Of a DNA stretch of 29,767 nt, positions 15,084 to 23,224 are shown piece by piece. Position 1 is the stretch's first letter. Each line of letters starts with the position of its first letter. The notes below the pieces were generated by a model, which was not told the DNA's origin, did no database searches, and saw only the letters and a list, made by a program, of their open reading frames with translations. The position numbers and the translations under genes are program-made. Source of the stretch: an uncultured Dialister sp. (GTDB lineage Bacteria; Bacillota; Negativicutes; Veillonellales; Dialisteraceae); contig UQJW01000013.1 in the NCBI GenBank assembly GCA_900541485.1, forward strand, positions 1 through 29,767, given 5' to 3'.

Positions 15084-16529
15084 TTATTTTTGTCCCAATT
15101 CCTTATCAATGATTGTGCTTTTTAAAGTCTGGAGCTGCTGCGATAAATTGATTTCCATCGCATCGGGATTCAGGAATCTTGTGTATTCCGGCCAAAGAGT
15201 ATCCATCTGGCGGTCAGCATAGTCAATCGTTTCCGCAAGGGACGGAAGCTTTATATTTTTTCCGTTTTGGATTACCGGCTTTAATAATTCTTCCACCCTG
15301 TACGTCCCTTTTTTGATATATTTCTTTCTCCATTTGGCCGTTTCCGTTACAAGCATATAGTCGGAACCGTCAGGTGCTATTTCATCAGCCCGGCAGACAA
15401 GATCGGTAATGATTTTTCCCGTCGATTTTTTATAGAAACGGTAGACTGTTTTGATGCCCGGATTCGTCATTTTTTCCACATCATTGGATATTTTCATGAC
15501 AGGAACAAATTCTCCTGCCTCTTCTTTGGCAGACATTTTGAAAACGCCACCCAGCGCCGACGTGCCGTCAGCGGTAATCACTTTTGTCCCCACGCCCCAG
15601 CTCGTAACGGTACAGCCCTGGCTTTTCAGCGACTGGATTGTATACTCGTCAAGGTCGTTGGAGCCTGAAATAATAGCATCCGGCAGTCCCGCTTCTTTAA
15701 ATAGTCGGGACGCTTCCTGTGATAAATACACAAGATTTCCGCTATCAATACGGATACCGTATTTCTTCGGAAGCTTTCCTTCTTCCTTCAATTCTTGGAA
15801 AATCTGAATGGCATGAGGAACGCCCAAATTCAGAACATCATAGGTATCTGCCAAAAGAATAAGATTGTCATGATATTGCCGTACATATTCACGGAAAGCA
15901 TCCAATTCATTGTCAAAACTCATAATCCAGCTGTGTGCCATCGTTCCCAATACGGGAATTCCGAATTTTCTTCCTGCCTCCACATTAGACGTACCGTTAA
16001 ATCCGCCAATCATAGCGGCTCTGGCTCCCCAAAGTCCCGCATCGTGGCCCTGGGCACGGCGGAGACCGAATTCCATCAGTGCATCGTCCGGTGCGACGGT
16101 GCGGACACGGCGGGCCTTGGTGGCAATCAGACTTTCATGGTTCAAAATCATGGAGAGTCCTGTTTCAAGAATCATCGCCTCTGTCGTCGTTCCGTGGAAA
16201 CGGAGCAGCGGTTCTCCCGGAAAAGTGACCGTCCCTTCGGGAATGGCATAAATATCACCGGTGAAATGAAAGTTTGCCAGATAGTCTAAAAATTCGGGAT
16301 AAAAAATACCGAGACTCTCCAGATAGGAAATATCCTCCTTGGAAAACCGAAAATTTTCTATAAAGTCCTGCAGGTGGGCAAGACCTGCCACTACCGTATA
16401 GCCGCCGTTAAAAGGATTTTTTCTGTAAAAGCGGTCAAATACGACTTTCCGTTCATGACCGTGTATCTTAAAAAGTGCATTCGTCATCGTGAGTTGGTAT
16501 AAATCTGTAACCAAACCGTTTGTCATCAT
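15084..16529 (-). CDS. pncB: Nicotinate phosphoribosyltransferase
   Basis: 481 residues, usual for the Firmicutes-type enzyme. It salvages nicotinate with PRPP (ATP-stimulated) to nicotinate mononucleotide in the Preiss-Handler route to NAD. Landmarks: TDLYQLTM (8-15), ALMEFGLRRAQGHDAG (~150-165), VLGTMAHSWIMSF (~193-205) with His199 the likely phosphorylated residue, IRIDSGN (PRPP/ribose site), ISGSNDLDEY and GVGTKVITADGTSALGGVFK. Two ATGs in tandem at the start; AAAGGAG supports the first. An extended -10 lies about 110 bp upstream. Exported-protein module A follows without a terminator, an odd partnership for an NAD salvage gene. Confidence 0.96.
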   Translation of the reverse strand: MMTNGLVTDLYQLTMTNALFKIHGHERKVVFDRFYRKNPFNGGYTVVAGLAHLQDFIENFRFSKEDISYLESLGIFYPEFLDYLANFHFTGDIYAIPEGTVTFPGEPLLRFHGTTTEAMILETGLSMILNHESLIATKARRVRTVAPDDALMEFGLRRAQGHDAGLWGARAAMIGGFNGTSNVEAGRKFGIPVLGTMAHSWIMSFDNELDAFREYVRQYHDNLILLADTYDVLNLGVPHAIQIFQELKEEGKLPKKYGIRIDSGNLVYLSQEASRLFKEAGLPDAIISGSNDLDEYTIQSLKSQGCTVTSWGVGTKVITADGTSALGGVFKMSAKEEAGEFVPVMKISNDVEKMTNPGIKTVYRFYKKSTGKIITDLVCRADEIAPDGSDYMLVTETAKWRKKYIKKGTYRVEELLKPVIQNGKNIKLPSLAETIDYADRQMDTLWPEYTRFLNPDAMEINLSQQLQTLKSTIIDKELGQK

Positions 16530-16640
16530 TATCTCCTTTTATAAAATCCTGTCCCGTCAAAACAGAGCACCATCAAAATCATACTTCCTGTTTCAACTGC
16601 ATGACCGCATGCCGGTTTCATACCGCCTGCTGTCTTATTG

Positions 16641-16649
16641 ATTATAACA
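16641..16649 (-). promoter_or_regulatory. Extended -10 promoter of pncB
   Basis: Minus-strand TGTTATAAT, an extended -10 with no obvious -35, about 110 bp upstream of pncB and downstream of the preceding gene's terminator. Confidence 0.6.
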
Positions 16650-16678
16650 CTTCCCCCGTTTTTTATATCCCGGGAAAT

Positions 16679-16708
16679 AAAAAAAGACACGCCCTTTCGG
16701 AACGTGCC
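16679..16708 (-). terminator. Terminator of the PNPOx-like gene
   Basis: Minus-strand GGCACG (16703-16708) pairs with CGTGTC (16686-16691, one G-U) and is followed by seven T (16679-16685). It begins only a few bases past the stop codon. Confidence 0.8.
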
Positions 16709-16714
16709 GCTTTG

Positions 16715-17116
16715 CTAAAGAGAAAATTCTTCTGTTTTTCCCGTGAAATCCGTAATGATAACTTTTCCGAAATCCACGCGGAAAATCGTTTGTTTTCCTT
16801 CATTCCGGATATAATCCAAAGACTCCTCACAGCTTTTAATCATCGCCTTGCGCGGTTCTTCCCCTTTATCCTCCCGCAGATGGCAGGCAAAACGGATAAA
16901 GGACTTGTCCGGGTGGGTGGCGCAAATTTCCGCACTGTCATTATTCAGGAGCTGGCCGTAAATTTCATCTTCTTTCAGAAAAAGGAAATGAATCACATCA
17001 CCGCAGACACAGACATCGTGGGCAGGACGGATACAGGGACGGACCCCGTCCACCGTGGCCAGATAAAAAGTGCCGCATTGCTTTAAATACTCCGCTACTC
17101 GTTCTGAATGAGTCAT
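16715..17116 (-). CDS. Pyridoxamine 5'-phosphate oxidase-like flavin-binding split-barrel protein
   Basis: 133 residues. The opening pattern (YLKQCGTFYLATVDGVRPCIRP, residues ~10-31) followed by IHFLFLKEDEIYGQL and EICATHPD is that of the split-barrel FMN-binding proteins related to PNPOx and NimA. Such small anaerobe proteins bind FMN or other flavins and reduce varied substrates; the specific one cannot be told. AGAGGTGG upstream of the ATG supports the start. It is monocistronic, with its own extended -10 and terminator. Nothing ties it to vitamin B6 synthesis here. Confidence 0.8.
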   Translation of the reverse strand: MTHSERVAEYLKQCGTFYLATVDGVRPCIRPAHDVCVCGDVIHFLFLKEDEIYGQLLNNDSAEICATHPDKSFIRFACHLREDKGEEPRKAMIKSCEESLDYIRNEGKQTIFRVDFGKVIITDFTGKTEEFSL

Positions 17117-17141
17117 ACTACCACCTCTTTCCTCTGTTTTT

Positions 17142-17150
17142 ATTGTATCA
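17142..17150 (-). promoter_or_regulatory. Extended -10 promoter of the PNPOx-like gene
   Basis: Minus-strand TGATACAAT, about 26 bp before the start codon, lies in the short gap after the DUF4911 gene. Confidence 0.5.
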
Positions 17151-17163
17151 CAAATGAAGAATT

Positions 17164-17388
17164 TTATTCCGCCGCTTTGCGGTCCGGTAATATTTTGACC
17201 GTCACATCGTCAAGACCGTTCAAAACCTCAATCACTTCTTTTCTTGTATCTTCCGTCGAATGAATCATGCAAGTCGCCCGTTTCGGATTGATTGTCGTTA
17301 AAACGCCGAGATATTCATACCCCTCGAGAATGCGGTTCACATAATTGACATCGGACGGCGCAATTTCTATATATACCCTACTGTCCAC
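17164..17388 (-). CDS. DUF4911-type small protein linked to U32 peptidase
   Basis: 74 residues from a GTG start at 17388; GGAGG about eight bases upstream supports it. It overlaps the U32 gene by 11 bp. The sequence alternates strand and helix (RVYIEIAPSDVNYVNRILEGYE, then VLTTINPKRATCMIHST, then DVTVKILP), a compact alpha/beta fold reminiscent of ACT-like or ferredoxin-like folds. I assign it to DUF4911 from memory of its size, opening pattern and habitual position after U32 proteases in Negativicutes. No function is known. Strict coupling to the tRNA-hydroxylating U32 protein suggests an accessory role there. Confidence 0.65.
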   Translation of the reverse strand: MDSRVYIEIAPSDVNYVNRILEGYEYLGVLTTINPKRATCMIHSTEDTRKEVIEVLNGLDDVTVKILPDRKAAE

Positions 17389-18610
17389 GGCCGGGCCTCC
17401 TTAAAATAGTATATGCCGGCAAATCCGCATCCGTTTCCATGACAAGCTCCTCTAACGGGTGAGGCGCCGCTTCCACAATTTCCCCTTCCCCGTTTCTTAA
17501 AGCGCCTATTTGTAAAGGAAATACATCGCCGTGAGGAGTCAGCACCTCTACCGTTTCGCCGGTCTTGAAATGATTTCTCTGCTGGACAATTACCGTTCCC
17601 TTTTCCGCCCCCTCTTTCAGAACCAGTCCGATAAAATCATAGGACTGCTCCGGCTGGGACTTCACATACTCCTGGGCGGTATGGTCGGGATCTTGGTAGG
17701 CGAACGCCGTCGTATACGGACGGTGCGATACCTTTTCAAGCTCCGCCCGCCATTCGGGAAGCACTTCGAAATCCGCCCCTTTTTCATAATAAGCATCGAT
17801 GGCTTTTCTGTAAGCTGCCACCACGGCCGCCACATAATAGACACTTTTCATACGCCCCTCGATTTTAAGAGACGCCACACCTGCCTCGATAAGCTCGGGA
17901 ATATGGTCAATCATGCAAAGATCCTTGCTGTTGAAAATGTACGTGCCGTGCTCATCTTCCTCGATGGGAAAATACTGTCCCGGTCTCGACTCTTCCATAA
18001 CGGAATATTTAAACCGGCAGGCCTGTATGCACTCCCCGCGGTTCGATTGGCGTTTTCCGTTTGTAAAATAATTGGACAGAAGACAGCGGCCGCTCCAGGA
18101 AATACAAAGAGCACCATGCCCGAATACTTCCAATTCCACGTCCACCTTTGTGTGAATGTCCGCCATTTCCTTGACCGATACTTCACGGGCCAGAACCACA
18201 CGGGACGCCCCCATTTCCTTCCACCGCCGGATCGTTCGCCAGTTCGCCGCACTCGCCTGTGTGCTGATATGGATAGGAAGATCCGGTGCCGCCTCACGGC
18301 AGACATCAAAAACGCCCATATCCGCCACAAGTACGGCATCAACATGAATCGACTGCAAGTATTTTAAATACTCGTCCAAACCTTCCAAATCTTCATTTCT
18401 GGGAATGATATTGACCGTGATATACACTTTTTTCCCGAGATTGTGGGCATACTCCACCGCTTCTTTCAATTCCTCACGGTCAAAATTTCCGCCATACGCA
18501 CGAAGACCGAAAGCCTTTCCCGCCATGTAAACCGCGTCAGCCCCGTAAAGAAGCGCCATTTTCATTTTTTCCATATTTCCTGCCGGAGCAAGAAGTTCCA
18601 TTTTTTTCAT
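17378..18610 (-). CDS. trhP: U32 family 'peptidase', probable tRNA uridine-34 5-hydroxylation protein (TrhP-like)
   Basis: 410 residues. The N-terminal TIM-barrel-like region starts ELLAPAGNMEKMKMAL (~5-20) with YGADAVYMAGKAFGLRA. The U32 cysteine signature follows: GALCISWSGRC (Cys169, Cys176), NRGECIQACR (Cys194, Cys198) and a later Cys in SKDLCMIDHIPEL. The C-terminal beta-barrel extension ends near 400. In B. subtilis the orthologous cluster yrrLMNO pairs U32 proteins (TrhP) with the methyltransferase TrmR to make 5-hydroxyuridine and then 5-methoxyuridine at tRNA position 34. Here one long U32 gene follows trmR by 54 bp, supporting that role over proteolysis. The Cys set would hold an iron-sulfur cluster. 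Confidence 0.85.
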   Translation of the reverse strand: MKKMELLAPAGNMEKMKMALLYGADAVYMAGKAFGLRAYGGNFDREELKEAVEYAHNLGKKVYITVNIIPRNEDLEGLDEYLKYLQSIHVDAVLVADMGVFDVCREAAPDLPIHISTQASAANWRTIRRWKEMGASRVVLAREVSVKEMADIHTKVDVELEVFGHGALCISWSGRCLLSNYFTNGKRQSNRGECIQACRFKYSVMEESRPGQYFPIEEDEHGTYIFNSKDLCMIDHIPELIEAGVASLKIEGRMKSVYYVAAVVAAYRKAIDAYYEKGADFEVLPEWRAELEKVSHRPYTTAFAYQDPDHTAQEYVKSQPEQSYDFIGLVLKEGAEKGTVIVQQRNHFKTGETVEVLTPHGDVFPLQIGALRNGEGEIVEAAPHPLEELVMETDADLPAYTILRRPGRGQ

Positions 18611-18664
18611 ATATATTCCTTCCGAAAGCCGTGGGAATCAGGATACGTCCCTTCACGGCCGCCC

Positions 18665-19276
18665 TTATTTTCCTTTTTCTTTTCTTACCGAGACGGCAAG
18701 ACCGTCTCCTTCCTCATAAATCACGGTATCGTAATTTTTCTCCAAATAAGACAGATATTCCCGCAAACGGACAACGATCGTCCTGTAACGGTGCTCCACA
18801 GTGCCGGACATACGCACCAGACCGCGGAAAAGCACATTATCTGCCGCAATGACCGCTTTTCCGGCAAGCAGCGGTTCTATCATCTGCAAATGCTTCAGAT
18901 ACTGTCCCTTCGGTCCGTCAAGAAATACGAAATCATACGGTCCTTGCAAAGAGGAAATCAGCGATGATGCATCTCCGAAATGACAATGCACCCGTTCTGA
19001 AAGTCCCGCTCTTTTCATCACTTCCAATGCCGTTTTATGCCGTTTTTCATCAATTTCTATCGTGTCCGTCTCCGAAAAAGGAAACCGCTCTGCCAAAAGC
19101 AGGGCTGAATACCCCACGGCCGTCCCAATTTCAAGAATTTTCCGGGGTTCTACCAAAGAAGCCGCACGGAGCAGCAATTCTCTTTCCGTGCCGCGGATAA
19201 TCGGTATATTTTCAGCCGCCGCTTTCTCCTCGAGCTCCTTTTTTATCTGCTCAAAGTCCGCACCGTTTTCTCTCAT
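18665..19276 (-). CDS. trmR: tRNA 5-hydroxyuridine methyltransferase (SAM-dependent O-methyltransferase)
   Basis: 203 residues of the COG4122 catechol-OMT-like family. SAM motif I is ILEIGTAVGYSALLLAE (~47-63), followed by the acidic strand TIEID (~72-76), FLDGPKGQY with metal- or substrate-site Asp120, and AADNVLFRG (~144-152). Alone this fold could methylate many hydroxyl compounds. Its position between mltG and a U32 gene is the conserved yrrL-yrrM-yrrN layout, in which YrrM/TrmR makes mo5U from ho5U at the tRNA wobble base. The start overlaps the mltG stop by ATGA. Cytoplasmic. Confidence 0.85.
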   Translation of the reverse strand: MRENGADFEQIKKELEEKAAAENIPIIRGTERELLLRAASLVEPRKILEIGTAVGYSALLLAERFPFSETDTIEIDEKRHKTALEVMKRAGLSERVHCHFGDASSLISSLQGPYDFVFLDGPKGQYLKHLQMIEPLLAGKAVIAADNVLFRGLVRMSGTVEHRYRTIVVRLREYLSYLEKNYDTVIYEEGDGLAVSVRKEKGK

Positions 19277-20316
19277 GAACTTTCCCCGTAAATCTTTTCC
19301 ACCTCTGCCCGGTGCTCTTCATAAGTTTTGGTAAAAATATGATGTCCGTCAGGCTGTGCCACATAATACAGGTATTCCCCCGGCTCTGCCGCAAGAACGG
19401 CACGAACCGCCTCTATCCCCGGGCTTCCCACAGGTCCGGGCGGAAGGCCTTTTCTGATATACGTATTATAAGGAGAATCGACCCTTGTATCGGCCACCGT
19501 AAGCTCCGGTTTATTTTCACCCAAAGCATACTGCACTGTCGCATCAATCTGGAGCGGCATATCCTTTTGCAGACGTGCGAGAATGACAGCGGCAATAGGT
19601 TCCTGATCTTCCTTAAACTTTGCCTCCCGCTCCACCATGGACGCTATCGTGACAAGGGCATACACCGTCAGATTTTTTTCCTTTGCCCTTTCCCGCAAAG
19701 CGGGAGAAATCATTTCATCCGTCCGTTTATACATAAGATCGCAGATTTGTTTCGCTGTATAATCCTTGGGAATTTCATACGTATCGGGAAATAAAAATCC
19801 CTCTCCCCGGAATTGCGGTGCTTCAGGGCCGTACATATAGTCAAAAGGTCCGTATGCCCCTGCGGTTTCGGCAAAATCTTTTCCGCCGGAAATCCCCGCC
19901 TTTTCCAAAAGCGCCGCCGTCTGGCGAACCGTATACCCTTCAGGAATCGTGACACACACCATTTCACCGCGGCCGCTCTGTAATTCCGCTATGGCATCCC
20001 GGACCGTAAGCCCCTGACGGATCTGATAATGACCGCTTTGCAACTTTTGTGACTGTCCCGACAGAAAAAGCATCCACCTGAAAACGGCAGAACTGCGGAT
20101 GACTCCTTTTCCGGCGAGAATATCCCCAATTTCCCGTCCCGTTGCCTTCTTGGGAATATCGACGGTCACATTCTCTTTCGCCGGACCGTGGTCATACGCA
20201 TACAGATAAGTAAAGCCGGCAATCACAAAAAGCAATGCCCCAAGCAAAACGACAATAAACGGCTTTTCTTTTATGATTTTTTTCCACGCTGACAATGCTG
20301 TCTGTTCTTCACTCAT
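19273..20316 (-). CDS. mltG: Endolytic murein transglycosylase MltG (YceG-like)
   Basis: 347 residues. A short cytoplasmic N-terminus is followed by one membrane segment (~20-40), then a LysM-like subdomain (QSGHYQIRQGLTVRDAIAELQSG, ~93-115) and the catalytic domain. Landmarks: VTIPEGYTVRQTA, GEGFLFPDTYEI (~171-182), and ASMVEREA (~225-232), with the catalytic Glu at about 229 by analogy with E. coli E218. NTYIRKGLPPGPVGSPG (the family's NTY...GLPPGPI motif) follows. It cleaves nascent glycan strands and helps set their length. It heads the mltG-trmR-U32-DUF4911 operon. GGAG seven bases upstream supports the ATG. Confidence 0.95.
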   Translation of the reverse strand: MSEEQTALSAWKKIIKEKPFIVVLLGALLFVIAGFTYLYAYDHGPAKENVTVDIPKKATGREIGDILAGKGVIRSSAVFRWMLFLSGQSQKLQSGHYQIRQGLTVRDAIAELQSGRGEMVCVTIPEGYTVRQTAALLEKAGISGGKDFAETAGAYGPFDYMYGPEAPQFRGEGFLFPDTYEIPKDYTAKQICDLMYKRTDEMISPALRERAKEKNLTVYALVTIASMVEREAKFKEDQEPIAAVILARLQKDMPLQIDATVQYALGENKPELTVADTRVDSPYNTYIRKGLPPGPVGSPGIEAVRAVLAAEPGEYLYYVAQPDGHHIFTKTYEEHRAEVEKIYGESS

Positions 20317-20392
20317 AAAAACTCCGTTTCCTCAAGAAACAAACACATACCGGAAATATCCGTCTGTATTTTCCCTGTTCCATAACTGAATT

Positions 20393-20401
20393 ATTATACC
20401 A
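20393..20401 (-). promoter_or_regulatory. Extended -10 promoter of the mltG operon
   Basis: Minus-strand TGGTATAAT, about 75 bp upstream of mltG. It is divergent from the thioesterase promoter. Confidence 0.6.
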
Positions 20402-20440
20402 CATTCATAAATTTCCATACGAAACACTCTTTTTCTTCCG

Positions 20441-20449
20441 TGATACAAT
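20441..20449 (+). promoter_or_regulatory. Extended -10 promoter of the thioesterase gene
   Basis: TGATACAAT, 28 bp before the start codon, the same form as in front of the PNPOx-like gene. Confidence 0.55.
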
Positions 20450-20476
20450 AAAGAAAAAACACAAAGGAGAATGTAT

Positions 20477-20860
20477 ATGGAAATCAAAACAGGCCTGACC
20501 GGCACAGCCTCAAAATATGTCACAGATTCAGATACCGCGGTAAACGTAAAAAGCGGCACCCTCAAAGTCCTTGGCACCCCCGTTCTTGCGGCACTTATGG
20601 AAGAAGCTGCCGTCAATGCCCTGGCAGAATGTCTTCCGAAAGAACAAACCACCGTCGGCGGCTACATCGCAGTGCACCATAATGCCGCCACTCTGCCCGG
20701 CCACCGAATCGAAGCAAAAGCAGAAATTACCGGTGTGGAAAACAAAAAAATCACCTTCCGCATCACTGCCGATGATGACAAAGGGCCCATCGGCGAAGCC
20801 GACCATATACGTTTTATCGTCGATGCGGAGAAATTCATGGACCGTGTAAAAAACAAATAG
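20477..20860 (+). CDS. FlK-like acyl-CoA thioesterase (hotdog fold, COG5496)
   Basis: 127 residues from the second of two close ATGs; AAAGGAG is correctly spaced for this one and too close to the first. The sequence follows the fluoroacetyl-CoA thioesterase family: ...VLGTPVLAALMEEAA, TTVGGYIAVHHNAATLPG, then strand pairs IEAKAEITGV, KITFRITADD and IGEADHIRFIVD. Thr34, Glu42 and His68 keep exactly the 8 and 26 residue spacing of FlK's Thr42/Glu50/His76 triad. Members outside Streptomyces are generic short-chain acyl-CoA thioesterases, so a fluoroacetate role is not implied. Single gene closed by a strong hairpin. Cytoplasmic. Confidence 0.88.
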   Translation: MEIKTGLTGTASKYVTDSDTAVNVKSGTLKVLGTPVLAALMEEAAVNALAECLPKEQTTVGGYIAVHHNAATLPGHRIEAKAEITGVENKKITFRITADDDKGPIGEADHIRFIVDAEKFMDRVKNK

Positions 20861-20882
20861 CCTTCTAAAACAAAACAGCAAT

Positions 20883-20937
20883 AAAAAACTGAACTGTTTG
20901 CAAGAATTCCTTTTCCGACCAAACAGCTCAGTTTTTT
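20883..20937. terminator. Long bidirectional terminator after the thioesterase gene
   Basis: Arms 20883-20900 and 20920-20937 form an 18-bp hairpin with a single A-C mismatch. It begins with A6 and ends with T6, so it can work on both strands. Confidence 0.85.
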
Positions 20938-21106
20938 ATTCCCGTAAATTATCAAAAGCAAATCACACCATTCTGAAAAACCATGAATCCTTTCTTCCTT
21001 AGCATCAGCTTCCCCCGAATATGGATAACAAGCGGGAACGGCTTTCATTCTCTATTCTTTCTTTTATATAAGAAGTCACTTAATACCATACCGAAACACA
21101 ATTCAC

Positions 21107-21375
21107 CACTGCCGTCATTCTTGAGCGGCGGGCAGAACCGGAATGATGACAGGAGAAAGAACATAATCTGACTCTTAGCGAAGAATCCGGCATAGGATAA
21201 TCGCAAAAAGTGTATTTAACACCCGTATTCTTTGCCCAGATTCTTCACTTCGTTCAAGAATGACAGGCAGGTATTTAGTGACGTTCCGTAAGAAACTTTT
21301 TTTCGTTTCTGCTCACACTTGCCCCTTCTGACGGCTTCGCCGCCACCTTCCCCGTAGTCGGGGACGGATTTTTTG
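21107..21375. repeat. Interspersed mosaic inverted-repeat element, copy 1 (modules D-B-C)
   Basis: Module D at 21107-21201 (GTCATTCTTGAGCGG ... TTAGCGAAGAATCCGG). Module B at 21238-21328 (AGATTCTTCACTTCG, TTCAAGAATGACAGG, then CACACTTGCCCC). Module C hairpins at 21329-21375 (CGGCTTCGCCG and CCCCGTAGTCGGGG). It shares long blocks with the four other copies in this window. No protein-coding gene lies here; frames that appear open are unsupported. Confidence 0.8.
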
Positions 21376-21728
21376 TGTGATCCATTTCATTATTTTTTAT
21401 TTTTACTTATATAAAAATATGATTGCTTTATTCCTTAGTCGTTCGCTTCCCCCGCATACGGAGGGAAGTGCCGAGCTTTGCGAGGCAATAGGGGCAAGCT
21501 TGCGTACACAGGTCAGAATATTTAAATCTTGCAACCTTTGCCTGGATTCTTCACTCTTTCCCGTACTTTTTTATAACGCTTATTCCCGACCGCATTTTAC
21601 GACCGTTCAAGAATGACAGGCAGATATTTAGTGTAGTTCTATAAGAAACTCTTTTTCGTTTCTGCTCACACTTGCCCCTTTCGTCAACCTGTCGGTTGAC
21701 ACTTTCCCCGACAAGCGGGGACAGCTTA
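21376..21728. repeat. Interspersed mosaic inverted-repeat element, copy 2 (modules A-B-C)
   Basis: An A/T-rich entry (TTACTTATATAAAAATATG) leads into module A at 21431-21512 (CTTCCCCCG..CGGAGGGAAG hairpin, GCGAGGC hairpin, AGGGGCAAG). Module B is at 21543-21680 with a ~45-bp insertion. Module C follows (GTCAACC/GGTTGAC and CCCCG/CGGGG). The reverse complement of C plus the end of B resembles A, so the element is a large imperfect inverted repeat. Confidence 0.8.
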
Positions 21729-21790
21729 AGGGCTTGTATTCTTTCCTTTATGTACTCATTTAGCATCAGAACGTTATGGCAAAACAAAAC

Positions 21791-22170
21791 ACCCCTGCCG
21801 TCATTCTTGAGCGGTGGGCAGAATTGGAATGATGATAGAAGAAAAGAATATAATTTGACTCTTAGCGAAGAATCCGGCATAGGATACCGTTAAAAGCGTA
21901 TATAAATATAAAACTATAATTTCTTTCTTCCTTAGTTGTAAGCTTCCCCCGAACACGGAGGGAAGTGCCGAGCCTTGCGAGGCGATAGGGGCAAGCCTGC
22001 GTACACAGGTCAGAATCGTTAAATCGTTCACCCTCTGCCCAGATTCTTCACTCTTTCCCGTACTTTTTTATAACGCTATTCCCGACCGCTTTTTACCTTC
22101 GTTCAAGAATGACAGGCAGGTATTTAGTGCCGCTCTGTAAAAACCGTTTTGAGTATTTTACTCACACTTA
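21791..22170. repeat. Interspersed mosaic inverted-repeat element, copy 3 (modules D-A-B, 3' truncated)
   Basis: Module D at 21791-21888, the TATAAAACTATAATT entry, module A at 21928-22009, and module B at 22040-22170 with the same internal insertion as copy 2. Module C is missing; the copy stops 15 bp before the end of the radical SAM gene at 22185. The 20861-22184 gap therefore holds one terminator and three repeat copies, with no supported gene. Confidence 0.8.
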
Positions 22171-22184
22171 TTTCTCTGTTTCTT

Positions 22185-23096
22185 TTACGGCCTCTCCGCC
22201 TTTATTACACCTGTTCCGTCAAAGGCGGGCACAAACGCCTCTTTGGCCGATTCCCCCTGCTGGACGTAGCCGTCTTCGATTCCCAACTCTTCCATATACG
22301 CCTTTGCTTCCTCATACTCCTCCTCTGTCAGACGACGGTTGATTTCGGGAAACTCTGCCGCCCTTCCGCAGGGAATATATTGGCGCATCAAGCTGAAAAG
22401 CACCTGTCCGGGAGAAAAAGTCTCCGCCAGATATTCGAGTACTCCCTTTGTGTTTTTCCATTGCCCCGGTAACACGAGATGACGAATCAGCACCCCTTTT
22501 TTCAAAATCCCGTCACTTCCTATTTCATAGGGACCGGTCTGTCTGTACATCTGCTCCACCGCCGCTGTCGCCCTCTCAAAATAATCAGGCGCATCACTGT
22601 ATTTGGCAGCCGCCCGGCGGTCGCTGTATTTCAAGTCGGGAAGCCAGCATTGTACCTTATTCCGCAAAAAAGAAATCGTATGAACACTTTCGTAACCGCC
22701 GCAGTTGTAGACAACCGGCACGGGAAGGGGATCCCTTAAACTTTGAAAAACGGCATGTGTGTAATGAGTCGGTGTCACCAAATCAATATTGTGCGCGCCT
22801 GCGGCAATCAGTTCTCCATAAATTTCACGAAGACGTTCTACAGAAACTTCTATCCCTTTCCGTCTTTCCGAGATGTCGTAATTCTGGCAGTACACACAGG
22901 ATAAATTACAGCCTGAAAAAAAGACCGTTCCCGCTCCGCGGCTTCCACTGATACACGGTTCTTCCCAGTGATGAAGTGCCGCCCGGGCTATAACGGGAAG
23001 CATGCCGGATCTGCAGTATCCCCTGCTTTCCGTTTTCTGTCCCGATAGCGGCCGCTCCACCTTGCAACGGCGGGGACAAATATTACAAATGCTCAT
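22185..23096 (-). CDS. Radical SAM protein, PflX/COG1313 family (pyruvate formate-lyase-activating-enzyme-like)
   Basis: 303 residues. The cluster motif is CNLSCVYC (Cys63, Cys67, Cys70), which binds the SAM-coordinating 4Fe-4S cluster. An N-terminal Cys set (CNICPRRC at 4-11 and Cys28 in GYCRSG) is typical of COG1313. Further landmarks are HHWEEPCISG, VYNCGGYE (~130), LPDLKY and IRHLVLPG. The substrate is unknown; the family resembles glycyl-radical activases, but no glycyl-radical enzyme is adjacent. GGGAGG lies 11 bases upstream, and an AAAAGGA abuts the ATG directly, an unusual double arrangement. The 3' end abuts repeat copy 3, without a clear terminator. Confidence 0.88.
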   Translation of the reverse strand: MSICNICPRRCKVERPLSGQKTESRGYCRSGMLPVIARAALHHWEEPCISGSRGAGTVFFSGCNLSCVYCQNYDISERRKGIEVSVERLREIYGELIAAGAHNIDLVTPTHYTHAVFQSLRDPLPVPVVYNCGGYESVHTISFLRNKVQCWLPDLKYSDRRAAAKYSDAPDYFERATAAVEQMYRQTGPYEIGSDGILKKGVLIRHLVLPGQWKNTKGVLEYLAETFSPGQVLFSLMRQYIPCGRAAEFPEINRRLTEEEYEEAKAYMEELGIEDGYVQQGESAKEAFVPAFDGTGVIKAERP

Positions 23097-23157
23097 TCCT
23101 TTTAAGGCCTCCCACGCTTTTTTCTTTTTTCCTACTTATACTAACACAAAATGTCCA

Positions 23158-23186
23158 TTGCTCTGATGAAACAAAACTTTTATAAT
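23158..23186 (+). promoter_or_regulatory. Promoter of the NCS2 permease gene
   Basis: TTGCTC (23158-23163), 17 bp, perfect -10 TATAAT (23181-23186), about 39 bp before the start codon. No purine riboswitch fits in so short a leader. Confidence 0.6.
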
Positions 23187-23224
23187 GATTACATACAATA
23201 TCTGAATCCTGAAAGGAGTTCGTT

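Noticed and set aside
17531..18367. Plus-strand frame of 278 codons inside the U32 gene
   Set aside because: It lies wholly antisense to the U32 protein with intact signature cysteines; no ribosome site and no recognisable domain.
20477..20860. Fluoroacetate detoxification
   Set aside because: The FlK triad spacing is conserved, but the family is broad and no other fluorometabolite gene is present, so only a general acyl-CoA thioesterase call is justified.
21377..22342. Several short frames (about 70-110 codons) in the 21-22 kb gap
   Set aside because: All fall in the repeat elements or antisense to the radical SAM gene, and equivalent peptides recur wherever the repeat recurs; no ribosome sites.
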